A DNA stretch of 64,000 nt, taken from positions 1,736,001 through 1,800,000 of the forward strand of contig JAGPYM010000003.1 in NCBI GenBank assembly GCA_020736575.1, given 5' to 3'. Below, one piece after another: positions 35,355-47,520 of this stretch. Every line of letters begins with the position of its first letter. The first letter of the stretch is position 1. The position numbers and the translations under genes were made by a program. Below the pieces are notes generated by a model that ran no database searches, was not told where the DNA came from, and worked only from the letters and a program-made list of their open reading frames with translations. The stretch comes from Thelonectria olida. Lineage: Eukaryota > Ascomycota > Sordariomycetes > Hypocreales > Nectriaceae.

Positions 35355-36996
35355 ATGTCTGCGAACGGCGACCCCAAGTACGACGACATCGAGTCTGAGT
35401 CCGACTCTGGCGAGTCGGTGAACCACAACGAGAACGAGGGAGCCGAGGAGAAGCCTCTCAAGTCTGCCCTCAAGAAGTCCAACCCAGCCATCGCCGAGCC
35501 TGCCGCTCAAAAACCCTACCTGCCCCCGCAAACCGACCCCAAAGACCTCGACGTCGCTACCCTCACTCCCTTGACGCCCGAGATTATTGCCCGACAAGCC
35601 ACCATCAACATTGGCACCATCGGCCATGTGGCTCACGGAAAGTCCACCGTCGTCAAGGCCATCTCTGGTGTCCAGACCGTTCGATTCAAGAACGAGCTGA
35701 TCCGAAACATTACCATCAAGCTGGGTTACGCCAACGCCAAAATCTACAAGTGCGACAACGAGCAGTGCCCTCGACCAGGATGCTACCGAAGTTACAAGAG
35801 TGAGAAGGAGGTTGACCCTCCTTGCGAGCGAGAGGGCTGCGAGGGTACCTACAGACTATTGCGACATGTCTCGTAAGTTGCGCCACCTCTCATAGCTACC
35901 GAAACCTCTACTAACCCGAACAGCTTCGTCGATTGCCCCGGTCACGATATTCTGATGAGCACCATGTTGTCAGGTGCCGCCGTCATGGACGCTGCCCTTC
36001 TACTCATCGCCGGCAACGAATCTTGCCCCCAACCTCAGACTTCCGAGCATTTGGCTGCCATTGAGATTATGAAGCTCGACAAGATCATCATCCTCCAGAA
36101 CAAGGTCGATCTTATGCGAGAAGAAGCTGCCCAGCAACACTACCAGTCCATCCTCAAGTTCATCCGAGGAACCGTTGCTGGCAAGTCCCCTGTCATTCCC
36201 ATCTCTGCTCAGCTCAAGTTCAACATCGATGCCGTCAACGAGGCCATCGTCAACACCATCCCCGTTCCTCCCAGAGACTTCAGCATCGACCCTCACATGA
36301 TTGTCATTCGATCATTTGATGTCAACAAGCCTGGTGCTGAGATCGACGACCTCAAGGGTGGTGTTGCTGGTGGTTCAATTCTCCACGGTGTTGTCAAGTT
36401 GGGCGATGAAATTGAGATCCGACCCGGTATTGTGTCCCGAGACGAGAGCGGTGCTCTCAAGTGCACACCCATCTTCTCCCGCGTGGTTTCACTGAACTCC
36501 GAGGCCAACGACCTGAAGTACGCCGTTCCTGGCGGTCTTATCGGTGTTGGTACCCGTATCGACCCCACCCTCTGCCGAGCCGATCGTCTCGTCGGTTTCG
36601 TCCTGGGTCTCAAGGGACGTCTCCCAGAGATTTACAGCGAGATCGAGGTGAACTTCTACCTGCTCCGCCGCCTGCTCGGTGTGCGAACCGCCGATGGCAA
36701 GCAGGCCAAGGTCGCCAAGCTGGCCAAGAACGAAGTCATCATGGTCAACATTGGTTCTACTTCGACCGGTGCCAAGGTCGCTGCTATCAAGAACGATGCT
36801 GCTAAGCTGGTTCTAACCAGCCCTGCCTGTACCAACATTGGCGAGAAGGTTGCTCTGAGCCGGCGTATCGAGAAGCATTGGCGTCTCATTGGCTGGGCTA
36901 CCATTGCTGCGTAAGTTTACCTACTTCACCCATCTTTACGACTCTTTGCTAACACAGACTTCAGCGGTGTCACTCTCGAGCCCAGCACTGCTTAAA
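35355..36996 (+). CDS. GCD11: translation initiation factor eIF2 gamma subunit (GTPase)
   Basis: Exons 35355-35872, 35934-36911 and 36966-36996 (508 aa). eIF2 gamma binds GTP and Met-tRNAi and delivers it to the 40S ribosome. After a fungal-type acidic N-terminus of about 75 residues come the G1 loop (GHVAHGKST), switch region, the zinc-knuckle-like insertion ([11 protein letters not shown]...PPCEREGC), DxxG (DCPGHD), NKVD (LQNKVDLM), and SAQLKFNID, then beta-barrel domains II and III ending GVTLEPSTA. Intron 1 splits the Ser before FVDCPGHD; the third exon has only ten codons. Full family length and all GTPase motifs intact. Convergent with the LAA2-like gene. Confidence 0.97.
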
Positions 36997-37422
36997 CGGC
37001 GAGAAAGACGACAGAAACGGATGGGGTGAGCAACCCTTTTAACGCACGATCTTCGGCTACGCGAAAATTCCGAAAACCCCGAGACGCCAAGGAGGGCAAA
37101 AAAGTCTTTTGGCGGCTTTTTGAGTAGATGGCTGGCGCAAGAATGAGGCCTGGTGTTTATTTGCGGTCTTCGGAAAATTGTGAAGGGGGGAATGGTTAGA
37201 CATGTCCCCATGGGAGGGAGTTCAGAGGGGGGGCGTGTTGTAACAGATTTCAGCTAGCTGTTGTAGTTACGTTGTAAATGCATGACGAGGTCACGAAGCC
37301 TCACGGGAAAAGAGAAAAAGCTATGCCACAACAGAGATGCCAGTTGACGAAGTTATAATGTCTAAGGATGGTTGTAGGGGCTACTTTGTAAGGGGTATTG
37401 ACAAGTCCCCAAAATATGTCTC
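36997..37422. other. spacer between convergent genes
   Basis: 3' flanks of eIF2 gamma and the LAA2-like gene; no coding or RNA gene signal seen. Confidence 0.6.
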
Positions 37423-39036
37423 TTATTTTCGAGTTTTCCTCGCGTGTTTCACCAGATTCTCTATCACTCCTTCGAAAGCCTCTCTATCTCCAATCTTTTC
37501 GTCTGTACGTTTCTTCCAGTATTCTAATGCTTCCTTGGCAACGCTTTCCATGGCTTCTAGCTTGGCGATGTGTGCCTTGAGCTCCTCGTCCGTCATGCCT
37601 TTCAGTGCCTCATCTGTCGTCATGCACAAATGCCGGGCAGCCACGAGATCCAGCTCTGGCTGCGGAGGAGGTCCCTTGCGTTTCTTGGATGGCTTACCTT
37701 GCGTGTCCACCGAGGTAGACGATGCGTTGCCCTCCCCTTGCCGTAAGCGGGATACAGACCGTGAATCACTAGATGTGGGGGAGGATCCGGTTGTGAGGTT
37801 TAGGGAGGGAAGAACGAGCTTCTTCTGTTTGGAAGCTGGGAGAATTTCGTCGAGGTCGACAGGGACACCTAGCGAGACGAGGAATAGGCGGCGTATGCGA
37901 GAGCGGATCCAGTCTGGAGGAGCAAGAGGCGGAGGGGCAACAAGCTGTGACCATAGTGATGCGGATCGAGGAGTGTGGAATATGGCTGAGTCTTTGGATA
38001 GCGGTGGAAAGGTAGGAAAGTCGAGCTCCTCTGGAGGGAAGAGGCCAGCTAAGTAAGGCTCAGTGGATGAACTGATGGAATCTGTATCTAGGCCATCGAA
38101 ATCGGGTATAGGCTGAGATCAGTCAGTAATATGAAGCAATACGATGGCGAGAATAATTCTTACAAATGGCAGGTGCGGCACATGAGGCGGTAGAGAGTTA
38201 GGGGCAGTGGCTGGAATAGTCTCTGGTTGTTGGAAGCCATCCTCGAAGTCGTCGAAATCTTCATCCTCGTTTCCCTCTTCAAAGTCGTCAAAGTCGTCTC
38301 CAAAATTGTCTCCATCTTCTTCTTCTTCTTCTTCCTCTTCATCGTCGTCGTCATCATCCTCTACGGGTGGCGCTAGAGGTACTAAGGGAACTGGAACATT
38401 GGGGTCGTCCGGTTGGGACTTAAGGATAGGAGAGGCTGGAGGAGAGGCAAGATTATCTATCGGAACGAAACTCAAAGGTCAATATAAACATTCTTTCGGG
38501 TTTTTATGACTTCGCGTGCCCCGTACCATTGTTGTCTTCACCGTCAATGGCCTTAATATGCCCCTCTGAATCCAGAACCAAATCTGGAGCTGCGTCTGCC
38601 TTGTGTTTCTCGTCGCGTTGTGGGGAGTGTGACTTGGGGGTATCGCCCGGAGCTTCCTCTACAAGGGTGGCAGGAACCGTAATATTGATAGTAGAGGATG
38701 ATTTCTCAGATGGTGCGTCCTCATTGGCAATAGCAATCTCGTCAGGTTGTGCGTCTTGTTCTCGTTTGGCATATGCTTCGGTGCCGGGCACTTCGCCATA
38801 TGAGGGCTCGCTGTCAAGCTTTTCAACTCTGACCTTTGGGATGGGCGAGCTGGGAGGGGGGCTCATAGGTGCGGATTGAGCATCGGTGAACTGGTCTTCA
38901 TCGGAGGACTCAGCTATAGCCAGGTCAGCAAGAACTCACTTTAAGCATGGGTGACGGTTGTCCTACCCAGTTCATGGGCTCCTGGGTCTGCAATAGGAGC
39001 TCCTTTGGGAGGCTCCAACTTGTCCTGATCAGACAT
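37423..39036 (-). CDS. acidic trafficking-type protein, candidate LAA2-like (DUF5102)
   Basis: Exons 38967-39036, 38527-38913, 38164-38456 and 37423-38112 (479 aa); all phases agree and the start MSDQDKLEPPKGAPI is the first ATG. The N-terminal half is acidic and disordered. Residues about 195-230 hold repeated Asp-Phe motifs (DDFDDFEEG, DFDDFEDGF), the kind that bind the gamma-ear of AP-1 and GGA adaptors. The C-terminal half is more ordered (SLWSQLVAPPPLAPPDWIRS, RRLFLVSLGVPVDLDEILP) and ends in a coiled coil (DEELKAHIAKLEAMESVAKE). The combination recalls yeast Laa2 (YBL010C), an AP-1 accessory factor at the trans-Golgi and endosomes. The family call is from memory of architecture, not a search. 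Confidence 0.8.
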
Positions 39037-39723
39037 ATCGGTATACTGGAGGAACTACTGGTTGGGAATGCGAGGCAACGAAAGGAGGGTCCGAATGGAC
39101 ATGTGATACTTGATCGACGGCGTGGGGCAGGCAGGGAAGTCAGGAGCTCGTGTCAAGGAGGGATTCGCTTGGCGGTCTGGCTTCGGTATGGCAGAAAATC
39201 AAAACCGAAGCATTCAGGAAGTTAACTAGGCGCGGGATCTGGTTGCGTGAGGCCAGGAGGGGAATCAGGGTTCAGCCTAAAGATTGTCCTTTAGAAAGGA
39301 GGTGTGGTCGTTGAGGCTTGAAACTCTCCCCAAGCAAGCTTCATCACGTGGGGCGGGCAGCAGTGCATTCCTGGGGGGTTTAGGCGTCTGGTTCAATGGA
39401 GGCCGGTACGTACCCCCGTTGTCCCTCGCAGCCTGGCGCGACATCCCATTTGGCGCCTGGACCAGCGCGTGGAGCTGGCAAACATCACCACAAAAAAAGC
39501 TCCCTACCCATTCAAGGTCAACATTCTGGCATATCCCATTGCCAGCAACACAAAACTTAAACCTACGCATCACCACCCATCAAAGAAACTGTGCACACTT
39601 CGCGACCCACTCAGTAGTCCCTCTGACCTCGAAGGTCGATTATCGAGCTCTCTTCTTTCAAAGCGCAACGCTCGACGGCCCCCTACGAGTCGAGGAGCTT
39701 GATCCTCATCCCCAGCCATCATC
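39037..39723. other. divergent promoter region (LAA2-like / NSP1)
   Basis: 687 bp between divergent start codons; C-rich leader sequence precedes NSP1. No coding signal beyond fragments that do not splice. Confidence 0.6.
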
Positions 39724-41916
39724 ATGTCGTTCAGCTTCGGAACCCCGAGCTCGTCGAGCGCGCCTGCGAATAACACGACGACGACGGCGCCTGCATCAGC
39801 AGGGCTATTTGGCGCTGCAACTGGCGCTCCCGGCTTCTCGTTCAGTTCTGCGACCGCCAACACAACAACACCAGCAGCAGCACCAGCTTCTGGAGGCTCT
39901 TTGTTCGGCGCCAAGCCTGCTGGGAGCCTCTTTGGCGGCGGAGCTGCAGCATCCAATGCCACCGGGACCCCAGCTGCATCGGGCGGTAGCCTCTTCAGTG
40001 GTAACAATTCGACGACTCCCGCGACCGGTGGCCTCTTTGGAGGAAACACTACATCTACAGCACCGGCGGCTTCAACTGCTCCGGCTACTGGCGGATTGTT
40101 TGGTGGTGCAAAGACCAGTACCGCGCCTGCAGCGGGAGGACTCTTTGGCAACAATGCCAGCACAGGCAGCAAACCAGCATCAAACTTGTTCGGTGGCAAC
40201 GCAGCAACCACCTCTAACTCCGGCGGTATGTTCGGAGCCCAAAACAATGCCACGCAGGCTCAAGGAACCACGCCTGTAACGGCGGCACCAGCAGCTGGTC
40301 TATTCGCTTCAACTGGCAACTCCTTGTTCGGGAACAAGACTGCCACAATGGGTGCGAACAACACCCAAGCATCCGCGGCCGGTGCAGCTACTCCAGCAAA
40401 GCCTATGTTCTCTCTGTCATCGACGACTCCCGCCGGTGCACCTCCCGCAGCCTCCTCGTCGCAACCTGCAGGTTCGAGTCTGTTCCAAAAGAACGCTGCT
40501 CAGCCAGCCGCTTCAACATCGAGTCTCTTTGGAGCCAAGCCTGCTGCTCCCGCTACCTCCCAACCCACCGCCGCCGCACCAGCTACATCCAGCCTTTTCG
40601 GCGGTGCTCAGACCAACGCTGCCTCCGGGGGAGGCTTGTTCGGCGCAAAGCCAGCCTCAACGGCGGCGGCAACGACAACTCCCGCCCCGGGAGGACTGTT
40701 CGGCGGCAACACAAATACTTCTACTGCCCAATCCAAACCCGAGACGGCTGCATCGACCACCGCAACTACAGCAACCTCCTCCCTCTTTGGAGCAAAGCCC
40801 GCTGCGCCTGCCACCACAGCTCCAGCTACTACTTCGACTACTACAACGACGGCTCCCGCCGGGGGCCTGTTTGGAGCCAAGCCCCTTACAACTGCAGCTC
40901 CCACCACGACTCCAGCTGCCACCTCCGCTGGCGGTCTTTTCGGCGGCGCTCCGAAACCTTCTATTGAATCGAAGCCAGCCGGTTCGCTCTTCGGTCAAGC
41001 CAAGACCGATTCGACAACGGCAGCACCTGCAGCGACCACGACTTCATCGTCTACGGCGCCTGCGACGACCTCTACGGCTCCCGCAACTGCTAGCTTGTTC
41101 GGCACTAAGACTGGTACAACTACGGACTCGGCGAAGCCCTCGACTCAGACCACCACGCCAGCAACCACAAATCCTCTGGGTACTTCTACTACTGGCCCAA
41201 CTTCACAAATGGCTCGACTGAAGAACAAGACTATGGAGGACATCGTGACTCGATGGGCCTCAGACCTCTCCAAGTACCAAAAGGAATTCAAGGATCAAGC
41301 CACAACTGTCTCAACTTGGGACCGAAACCTAGTGGAAAATGGCGAGAAAATCCAGAAGCTTTACCTGGATACATTCGAGGCTGAGCGCGCTAGTCATGAG
41401 ATTGAGCGGCAATTAGCAGCTGTCGAGAGCCAACAGGACGAGCTGGAGGCTTGGCTGGATCGCTATGAGTCGGAAGTCCAGGAAATGTTTGCCAAGCAGC
41501 TTGGTCCTGGAGAGCAGCTTGCTGGTCCCGACCAAGAGCGCGAGAGAACGTACAAGCTCGCAGAGAAGTTGACGCAGCAGTTGGATGAGAAGTCGCGAGA
41601 CCTTTCCAAGATGGTCAAGGAGATTAATGACATTTCGGGCACATTGAGCAAGGGTGCCAAGCCTGAGGATCCTGTGAGTATTGCCGCACATCAACGAATC
41701 GGAAAACAAGCTAACCAAGTTGTATAGCTGAGCCAGATCGTCCGGGTGCTCAATGGACACCTTACGCAGCTGCAGTGGATTGATGCTAATGCTTCGACGC
41801 TGCAAGCCAAGGTTGCGAATGCGCAGAAGACGAGCAGCAAACTGGGAAGCCACTATGTTGGATCGGACAACGACGCGGCTGAAAGCTTCTACAGATCGTA
41901 CATGGGACGGCGATGA
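39724..41916 (+). CDS. NSP1: FG nucleoporin Nsp1
   Basis: Exons 39724-41673 and 41728-41916 (712 aa). Residues 1-490 are an intrinsically disordered FG region with many FG dipeptides in SLFGAKP/GLFGG contexts embedded in Ala/Thr/Ser/Pro spacer. Residues about 500-712 are the alpha-helical coiled coil (KNKTMEDIVTRWASDLSKYQ; DELEAWLDRYESEVQEMFAK; LNGHLTQLQWIDANASTLQA) that anchors Nsp1 in the Nup57-Nup49 trimer and in the Nup82 complex of the nuclear pore. The single intron has a CTAACC branch and joins EDP to LSQIVRVL. Repeat-rich coding produces long open frames on other strands. Identity is clear from the FG/coiled-coil layout; the fungal length varies. Confidence 0.94.
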
Positions 41917-42323
41917 AGGGATCGTAGGGAAGGAGGAATGCGTAATTTGTGATGGACTTGGAGTTTTGGAACGTATTGGAGGAACTAAGGAACACTCATC
42001 ACGAAGAAGAAATTGAGTGCGATGTTTGGCGCAGAGCCGAGATTACAACCGACTGGTTTTGCAGTGACGGCGGGTGAAGCGGAAGCAATTGGTGGTGCAC
42101 TGCACTCGTGGTGCAAAATACGTATATGTTCTTGTACACTAGCCTAGACTCTGGAAAAGGCAAGCTCTGGACCATGTGTCCATGTCCATATCCCTCGATG
42201 CCATGTTTTGCTGTTGGTGATGGAAGTGAAAGCAAATGTCCCTCAAACTGGCTTCCCCGCAAGCTTGGGCCCCGAGATATCCGTCAAAACGACAATTGGA
42301 GGTGTTGAGTTGTTTTGGGGGGT
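41917..42323. other. spacer between convergent genes (NSP1 / INH1)
   Basis: 3' flanks only; no coding or RNA gene signal seen. Confidence 0.6.
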
Positions 42324-42795
42324 TTAGTTCTGCTCGCCGCCCTGGTTCTTGGTGATCTCGTCACTGCGCAGAAAAAAAAAGAAGGAATTCAGCGGGGGTT
42401 CAATGGATTGCTCGGAATTGGGGTTTTTTCCAATTGGTTTCGGGAGAGGGAGAGTGGTGGACATACATGTGCTCGGAGAGGCGCTGGAGGTGCTGCTGCT
42501 GCTCCTGGAGCTTCTTCTTGAGCTCCTGGAGCTTCTCCTTCTCACGCTGGCGGATGGCGTAGTCCTCGCTGGCACGCTCTCGGCGCTGGAAAGCGTCGCT
42601 ATCGGGCTTATCAGCATGTTTGATTTTCCCGGGGTGAAGGGGAGCAATTGCCCGGCAATTGCAATTTTCGACTTACCCAGCGCCGCCAGTCTTGGGGGGA
42701 GCACCAGTATCGCCCTCACCCATCATTCGGACAGTGGTGGAGAAGCAACGAATGGGACGGACAGCAGCCGCCTGGCGGAAAGAAGTTCGAAGCAT
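42324..42795 (-). CDS. INH1: mitochondrial F1-ATPase inhibitor IF1
   Basis: Exons 42677-42795, 42467-42598 and 42324-42363 (96 aa). IF1 binds F1-ATPase at low matrix pH and blocks ATP hydrolysis. The N-terminus (MLRTSFRQAAAVRPIRCFST) is a classical Arg/Ser-rich mitochondrial presequence. Exon 2 encodes the inhibitory helix: GDAFQRRERASEDYAIRQR followed by EKEKLQELKKKLQEQQQHL, a heptad coiled coil. The last exon gives only DEITKNQGGEQN. The intron before it contains a T9 run and ends CTGCGCAG. Length and layout match fungal IF1. Convergent with NSP1. Confidence 0.93.
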
Positions 42796-42807
42796 GGTTG
42801 ATGAAAG

Positions 42808-42840
42808 GGTAAGGTAAGGTAAGGTTAAGGGTAGGGGTAA
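42808..42840. repeat. tandem GGTAA-type pentamers
   Basis: GGTAA repeated about four times, then degenerate GGTTAAGGGTAGGGGTAA, in the presumed leader of INH1 (reads TTACC on the sense strand). Confidence 0.65.
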
Positions 42841-45800
42841 GAGGTTGGAATTGGAATTGGGATTGGATGATCGTTTGAACCGAGGATTTTTTGGGGGTTG
42901 TTTTGTTTGGTGCAACGATGACGTGGGAGGGTAGTTAAAGGTGTGAGAGGGCCATTGGGTGCGAGGGGATGGATGATCTGACTGAGCTTCTGGAGCCGGT
43001 TAGGACGACGACAGCTGGTGCCGTTGCCGGGGAGTGATAGGCAAATACCTCCGTGGAAGTAACAACTTTCCTAGGTCATCAAGTAGCCCTCTATCGCGGA
43101 CGATGGCAATGGCGGTAAATCCCGGCCGGCTCCGCCTAACAGCTCGGATCTTGGGGAGGGGAGGACAGACCAGAGAGCGAGGACGGCCAAAAACTGCGTC
43201 AGCCTACGAGAGTCGACAATTCGGCGGGAGTGAGTCCAGGGTGGCCAGGATCGCCCCGGGGTCACCTGGTGGGATTGTGTTGGGTGATTTGGGGAATCAG
43301 CCCTGCCAGTACTCTGCTATTCGTTTCCACCAACTGTGGCGCCACAGGGGAACAGAGAACGATCACCAAAGCCACTTCATTAGCTTTCTAGTTCATTCTT
43401 CAGCAATATTGATTCAGGTGACACCAGCTGTGGCGTGTATGGGGCTACAGATGGCGACAAACAGAAGGCGTCCGGCGGCATGCACAATGTATGTATCTAT
43501 GTAGACATCACCAGATGCATTAGTTGTTTGCCGTGGTCAAACTCGCACAGATGGAAGCTGGCTTTGGGGGAAGCGCGGGGTCGGGTGTCCCAATACTTAC
43601 TACAGATTACGTAGAAGACGGTTTGTTCTCCGTAACCCTGGCGCAAATTATTGAGAAAACTCTCCGAGCCAACCAAGACAACAGAGGGCTTGTTATCTCT
43701 AGGCCGTTCTTTAGACGCAGTGAGAGCCAAAACCTGGGGGATGACGTCGTGCTTCTTCTAGGAGAGAATATCAGCAATCTGGGGAGTTGCGTCTAACCAC
43801 CCTACCCTACCTAAGCTAATTGCCCACGACTCAAGTCAGACGAAACCAAGAAGCGATACAGAGCAACGGGCACCTGACATGACCAGTGGCGAAGTCATTT
43901 CCGCTGGCGTAATGAGTCGGCTGCCTTGCTTAAGATCGTGAATCACGACCTTATCAGACCTCAGCATGCGCGAGGGGAGGGCTAACAAAGTGCGGGATTG
44001 AGGTTACCCTGGACAGCTCGATTGGGTCAGGGAGTAGACAGTGAATGGCCATGAAACACCAGCTGACTTGAACATGAGACTGGTCAGCTTCTGGGGGAGA
44101 TGACTCAATGCGACCGACCAGCTGGGCAGGCAATGGCTTGCCTGAAGATCAAAATGCTTCTTTTGACGCCAGTTCGTCACGGGAGTTGCGCAGCAAATTA
44201 CGTCTCCCACCTAGGTTGTTTTGGGGGCTAAACACCTTAGTAGTTATTCGTACCCAATTATGGGACAGATCGCGGAGTGCAACGCAGGCTATAGGACACG
44301 CTGGGCTTTACGAGGCCATTAAATGCACGATGATAGCGATGACGATGATGATAGAAGAGATTTGCCTCTTTTTCCTCCCCTTGGTCGCCATTCCCTGCAT
44401 TTCGTGCTTTTTTGGTTCGTTCATCCCAAAATCCCACACCCCACTGTGGTGCTTGGGTGTGTTGCACACTGACAAAGTTGACGAGGCGCTCGCACACCAC
44501 ACCTGCGTCCGTTGACGTGTCTGTCCACGATCAATCGAATCTCGGCTGGCTTCTTATCAGCAATGCTGCCTCTTCGCATTGAAGTTCAACAGCAACACGC
44601 CTAACAGCGACCATCGTCGACGCTGGACGTTGGGTTAGGCCACCTCAAGGGGGATGGTCTTGCAGCAAGGGGCGGATGTGGATACTGGCGGCTCAGCGCC
44701 TAAAAAGAAAGCCTCGATCCATCATCACCCATTTGGGCAGCCAGGAGGCCGCCTCTTGTTTGCTTCGTTTTTTGATCTGTCAGGATGTGGTCGATGGAGT
44801 ACTCCGTAACTTAGCTGCGCGTACGTAGTAGAAAGCTGATGGAAGAAGGCAAAAAAAGGCATCATGCTATCCAGCCTCACATGCCTGCTCGCCTGAGCCA
44901 TCAAGACGGATCTGTACCTGAGGTTGAAGCTATGCCTTGTCCACTCTGTCGGAGCTCCTGTGATAGGCAACTTCAGGTCCATCGTCCATCCCCCAGACCC
45001 CGATAGCGCCGGGGGGTTCATTGCCCTTTGCTTTTTCAACCTCCGTCCCTTTCAAAGGCTGGCATCACTTAAGTTGGGTGCTTGTATCATCAAAGTAACC
45101 GAGGCGGTGCGTCCGAATTCCAATGCAGAAATGCAGGGTGATCGACCAAGGCGGCTTGGCCGGTCTAAACAGCAACCAAGATACCTCCTCCTTCACGTGA
45201 GACCCCAAGTGATGCCATTCCACGGGCACCCCACCAACAAACAACAGCTGCGGATTGGATACGTAACTCTTCTGGGGCGTGCATAACAACGACGGGCGCC
45301 CTGAAAACCCTCCATCCCCAGCCCGCCCTGGTTATGCTCTCTGGGTGAATGACAGGGGGGCGCCACTTCAGGCACTCTCAACTCACTGGCCACACTGTCC
45401 GCAATCCACTGGACTCAATGCTCCAGCAGCCACCTCCTCAAGATTGGGACCCCCTCGTCTGGGCCGTCTCCCAGCTGGCCGCCAACTGCCTGCCCGTCCC
45501 TTCCATTTCGCTGGGTCGTGGCCGTTCCAGTACATGCACCCTCACATCGAGTTACATGCTGCCCCGCCCTGAAACCACTCTAAATCAAGGTACTTCTTTG
45601 TAGCCACCTACGTAGAAGGCCAACCCCCTGAAGGCAACCCCCCCTCCAAACAAGCCCCTTCCACGTTTCTCGCCCACTCCCCAACAACCCCGAAGCCCCG
45701 ACCCCGTGGAAGGTACTACAGGCTCTGCTCCTACTCCCGGGACCTTGCTCCTACTTCCTGCTTCTTCGCATCCACAATCGCACCTTCCTACCTCTGCACC

Positions 45801-45907
45801 GTCCCGCAAAACTGATTCTTTCTCTCAGCCGCCGTCGCAACCGTTCTTCACTCCCCATCTTCAATCTCTTTTTTTTCCATCCCTTCCCTAACTATCAACG
45901 ACCACCG

Positions 45908-46495
45908 GTACGTACGTTCGCCCGTTCGCACCTGCAGCTTCGCCATATCGCGTCTGTTGTTGTTGATACAACAGGTGTGGTGGCTGCCTTGAACCTCCCC
46001 CTCCCTCCCACTGTCGTCATTGCCTACCAAAGGGCGAAGAGCGAACACGCATCCCCCTTTTGCTCCCATTCCAAGGCGCCTGCACCAGTCGCTCGCGATC
46101 CCCTCGCCTGCCCCGTCTTCGACACGCTCAAGAGAGACGACCTATCACAGCTGCATTGTTGCCACCCTCACTGCTCCTGCGCGCAACTGTCGAAGGTGTC
46201 GTGTCGTCGAACCCCGCCAACCTAACGACGGACGGGCCAGGAGCGGGGAGCCTCACCGAATCGTCTCTCGTCGTGTCGTCGACATACAATTTGCCCCCCG
46301 CGCAAGGCGCATCTCCTTCTTCACTCCTCCATTGTTTTTGCGTGGCACCGCCTGTCCCTCCGCTTTCGTTCCATCTCAATCGCGACACCCTTGGTTCTTT
46401 TGCCTCGTTTGCGCCCGCCTTCCTCCTCAACGTGCCTTACCGCCTCTCTGACCAAACCGCACGCAACCCCTTACTAACTCATCCGCCCGATCTAG
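45908..46495 (+). other. putative 5'-UTR intron of the 14-3-3 gene
   Basis: A GTACGT donor follows ACCACCG at 45907, and a strong branch-acceptor set (TTACTAACTC...GATCTAG) ends at 46495, 17 nt before the 14-3-3 ATG. A 588-nt leader intron is typical for highly expressed fungal genes. It also explains why the frame upstream of the ATG is open without looking like protein. Confidence 0.55.
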
Positions 46496-46512
46496 TTGCC
46501 AACACCGCCAAA

Positions 46513-47520
46513 ATGGGTCACGAAGATGCTGTCTACCTGGCTAAGCTTGCTGAGCAGGCTGAGCGCTATGAGGGTATGTAATACGATCAATTCTACTTTG
46601 CTGGTGTTTTTTTTACGTCATGCGAGCATTGCGCTGACTGCGATGTCCGTGTGTAGAGATGGTCGAGAACATGAAGATCGTCGCCTCCGAGGACCGTGAT
46701 CTTACCGTCGAGGAGCGAAACCTTCTCTCCGTCGCCTACAAGAACGTCATTGGCGCTCGCCGTGCCTCATGGAGAATAGTCACTTCCATCGAGCAGAAGG
46801 AGGAGTCCAAGGGCAACTCGTCCCAGGTCACCCTCATCAAGGAGTACCGACAGAAGATCGAGGCCGAGCTCGCCAAGATCTGCGACGATATCCTTGACGT
46901 TCTTGACGCCCACCTCATTCCCTCTGCCCGATCCGGCGAGTCCAAGGTCTTCTACCACAAGATGTACGCGCAACCCGATTTCTTATCTAGATATGACGGA
47001 AATACTGAGACGATATAATAGGAAGGGTGACTACCACCGTTACCTTGCCGAGTTTGCCATTGGCGACCGCCGCAAGGACTCCGCCGATAAGTCTCTCGAG
47101 GCCTACAAGGCTGCTACCGATGTCGCCCAGACCGAGCTGCCTCCCACTCACCCCATCCGCCTGGGTCTTGCTCTTAACTTCTCCGTGTTCTACTACGAGA
47201 TTCTTAACGCCCCCGATCAGGCTTGCCACCTCGCCAAGCAGGCCTTTGACGATGCCATTGCTGGTAAGTTTGGCATAGCCCAGCAAGAATGGATCGGAGC
47301 CCATCACTGACAATTAATAGAACTCGATACCCTGAGCGAGGAGAGCTACAAGGACTCCACTTTGATCATGCAGCTTCTCCGTGACAACCTCACTCTCTGG
47401 ACCTCTTCGGAGGCTGAGACCTCAGCTGCTGGTCAGGCCGAGGCCCCCAAGGAGGAGGTGGCTCCTGCCGCTGACGCTCCTGCTCCTGCTCCCGCTGCGG
47501 AGGAGCCCAAGGCCGAGTAA
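46513..47520 (+). CDS. BMH1: 14-3-3 family phosphoprotein-binding adaptor
   Basis: Exons 46513-46573, 46657-46973, 47023-47263 and 47321-47520 (272 aa). 14-3-3 dimers bind phosphoserine/threonine motifs on many signalling and cell-cycle proteins. Family signatures: [18 protein letters not shown] (dimer interface), [20 protein letters not shown] with the phosphate-binding Lys and Arg, [33 protein letters not shown], and [20 protein letters not shown]; the tail is Ala/Pro/Glu-rich. The intron between KM and KGDY has a TACTGAGAC branch. The start [11 protein letters not shown] is conserved; the open frame upstream is attributed to a leader intron. Convergent with DPH4. Confidence 0.97.

Larger units (their letters stand above)
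42796..46512. other. long divergent intergenic region incl. 14-3-3 leader
   Basis: About 3.7 kb between the IF1 start (minus) and the 14-3-3 start (plus). Next to IF1 are tandem GGTAA units (42808-42840). The stretch 45640-46500 is C-rich/T-rich and holds the untranslated leader and probable leader intron of the 14-3-3 gene. From 43000 to 45600 I see no gene, tRNA or mobile element. Confidence 0.55.

Noticed and set aside
39570..40253. Minus-strand open frame rich in Pro/Ala/Val over NSP1
   Set aside because: Product of the repeated FG codons read backwards; not a gene.
43034..43504. 156-residue plus-strand frame in the spacer before the 14-3-3 gene
   Set aside because: Basic, low-similarity composition and no recognisable domain; likely chance.
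46060..46512. In-frame extension of the 14-3-3 protein by 150 residues
   Set aside because: The 14-3-3 N-terminus is conserved at the internal ATG, and a strong intron acceptor lies between; the extension is leader intron sequence.
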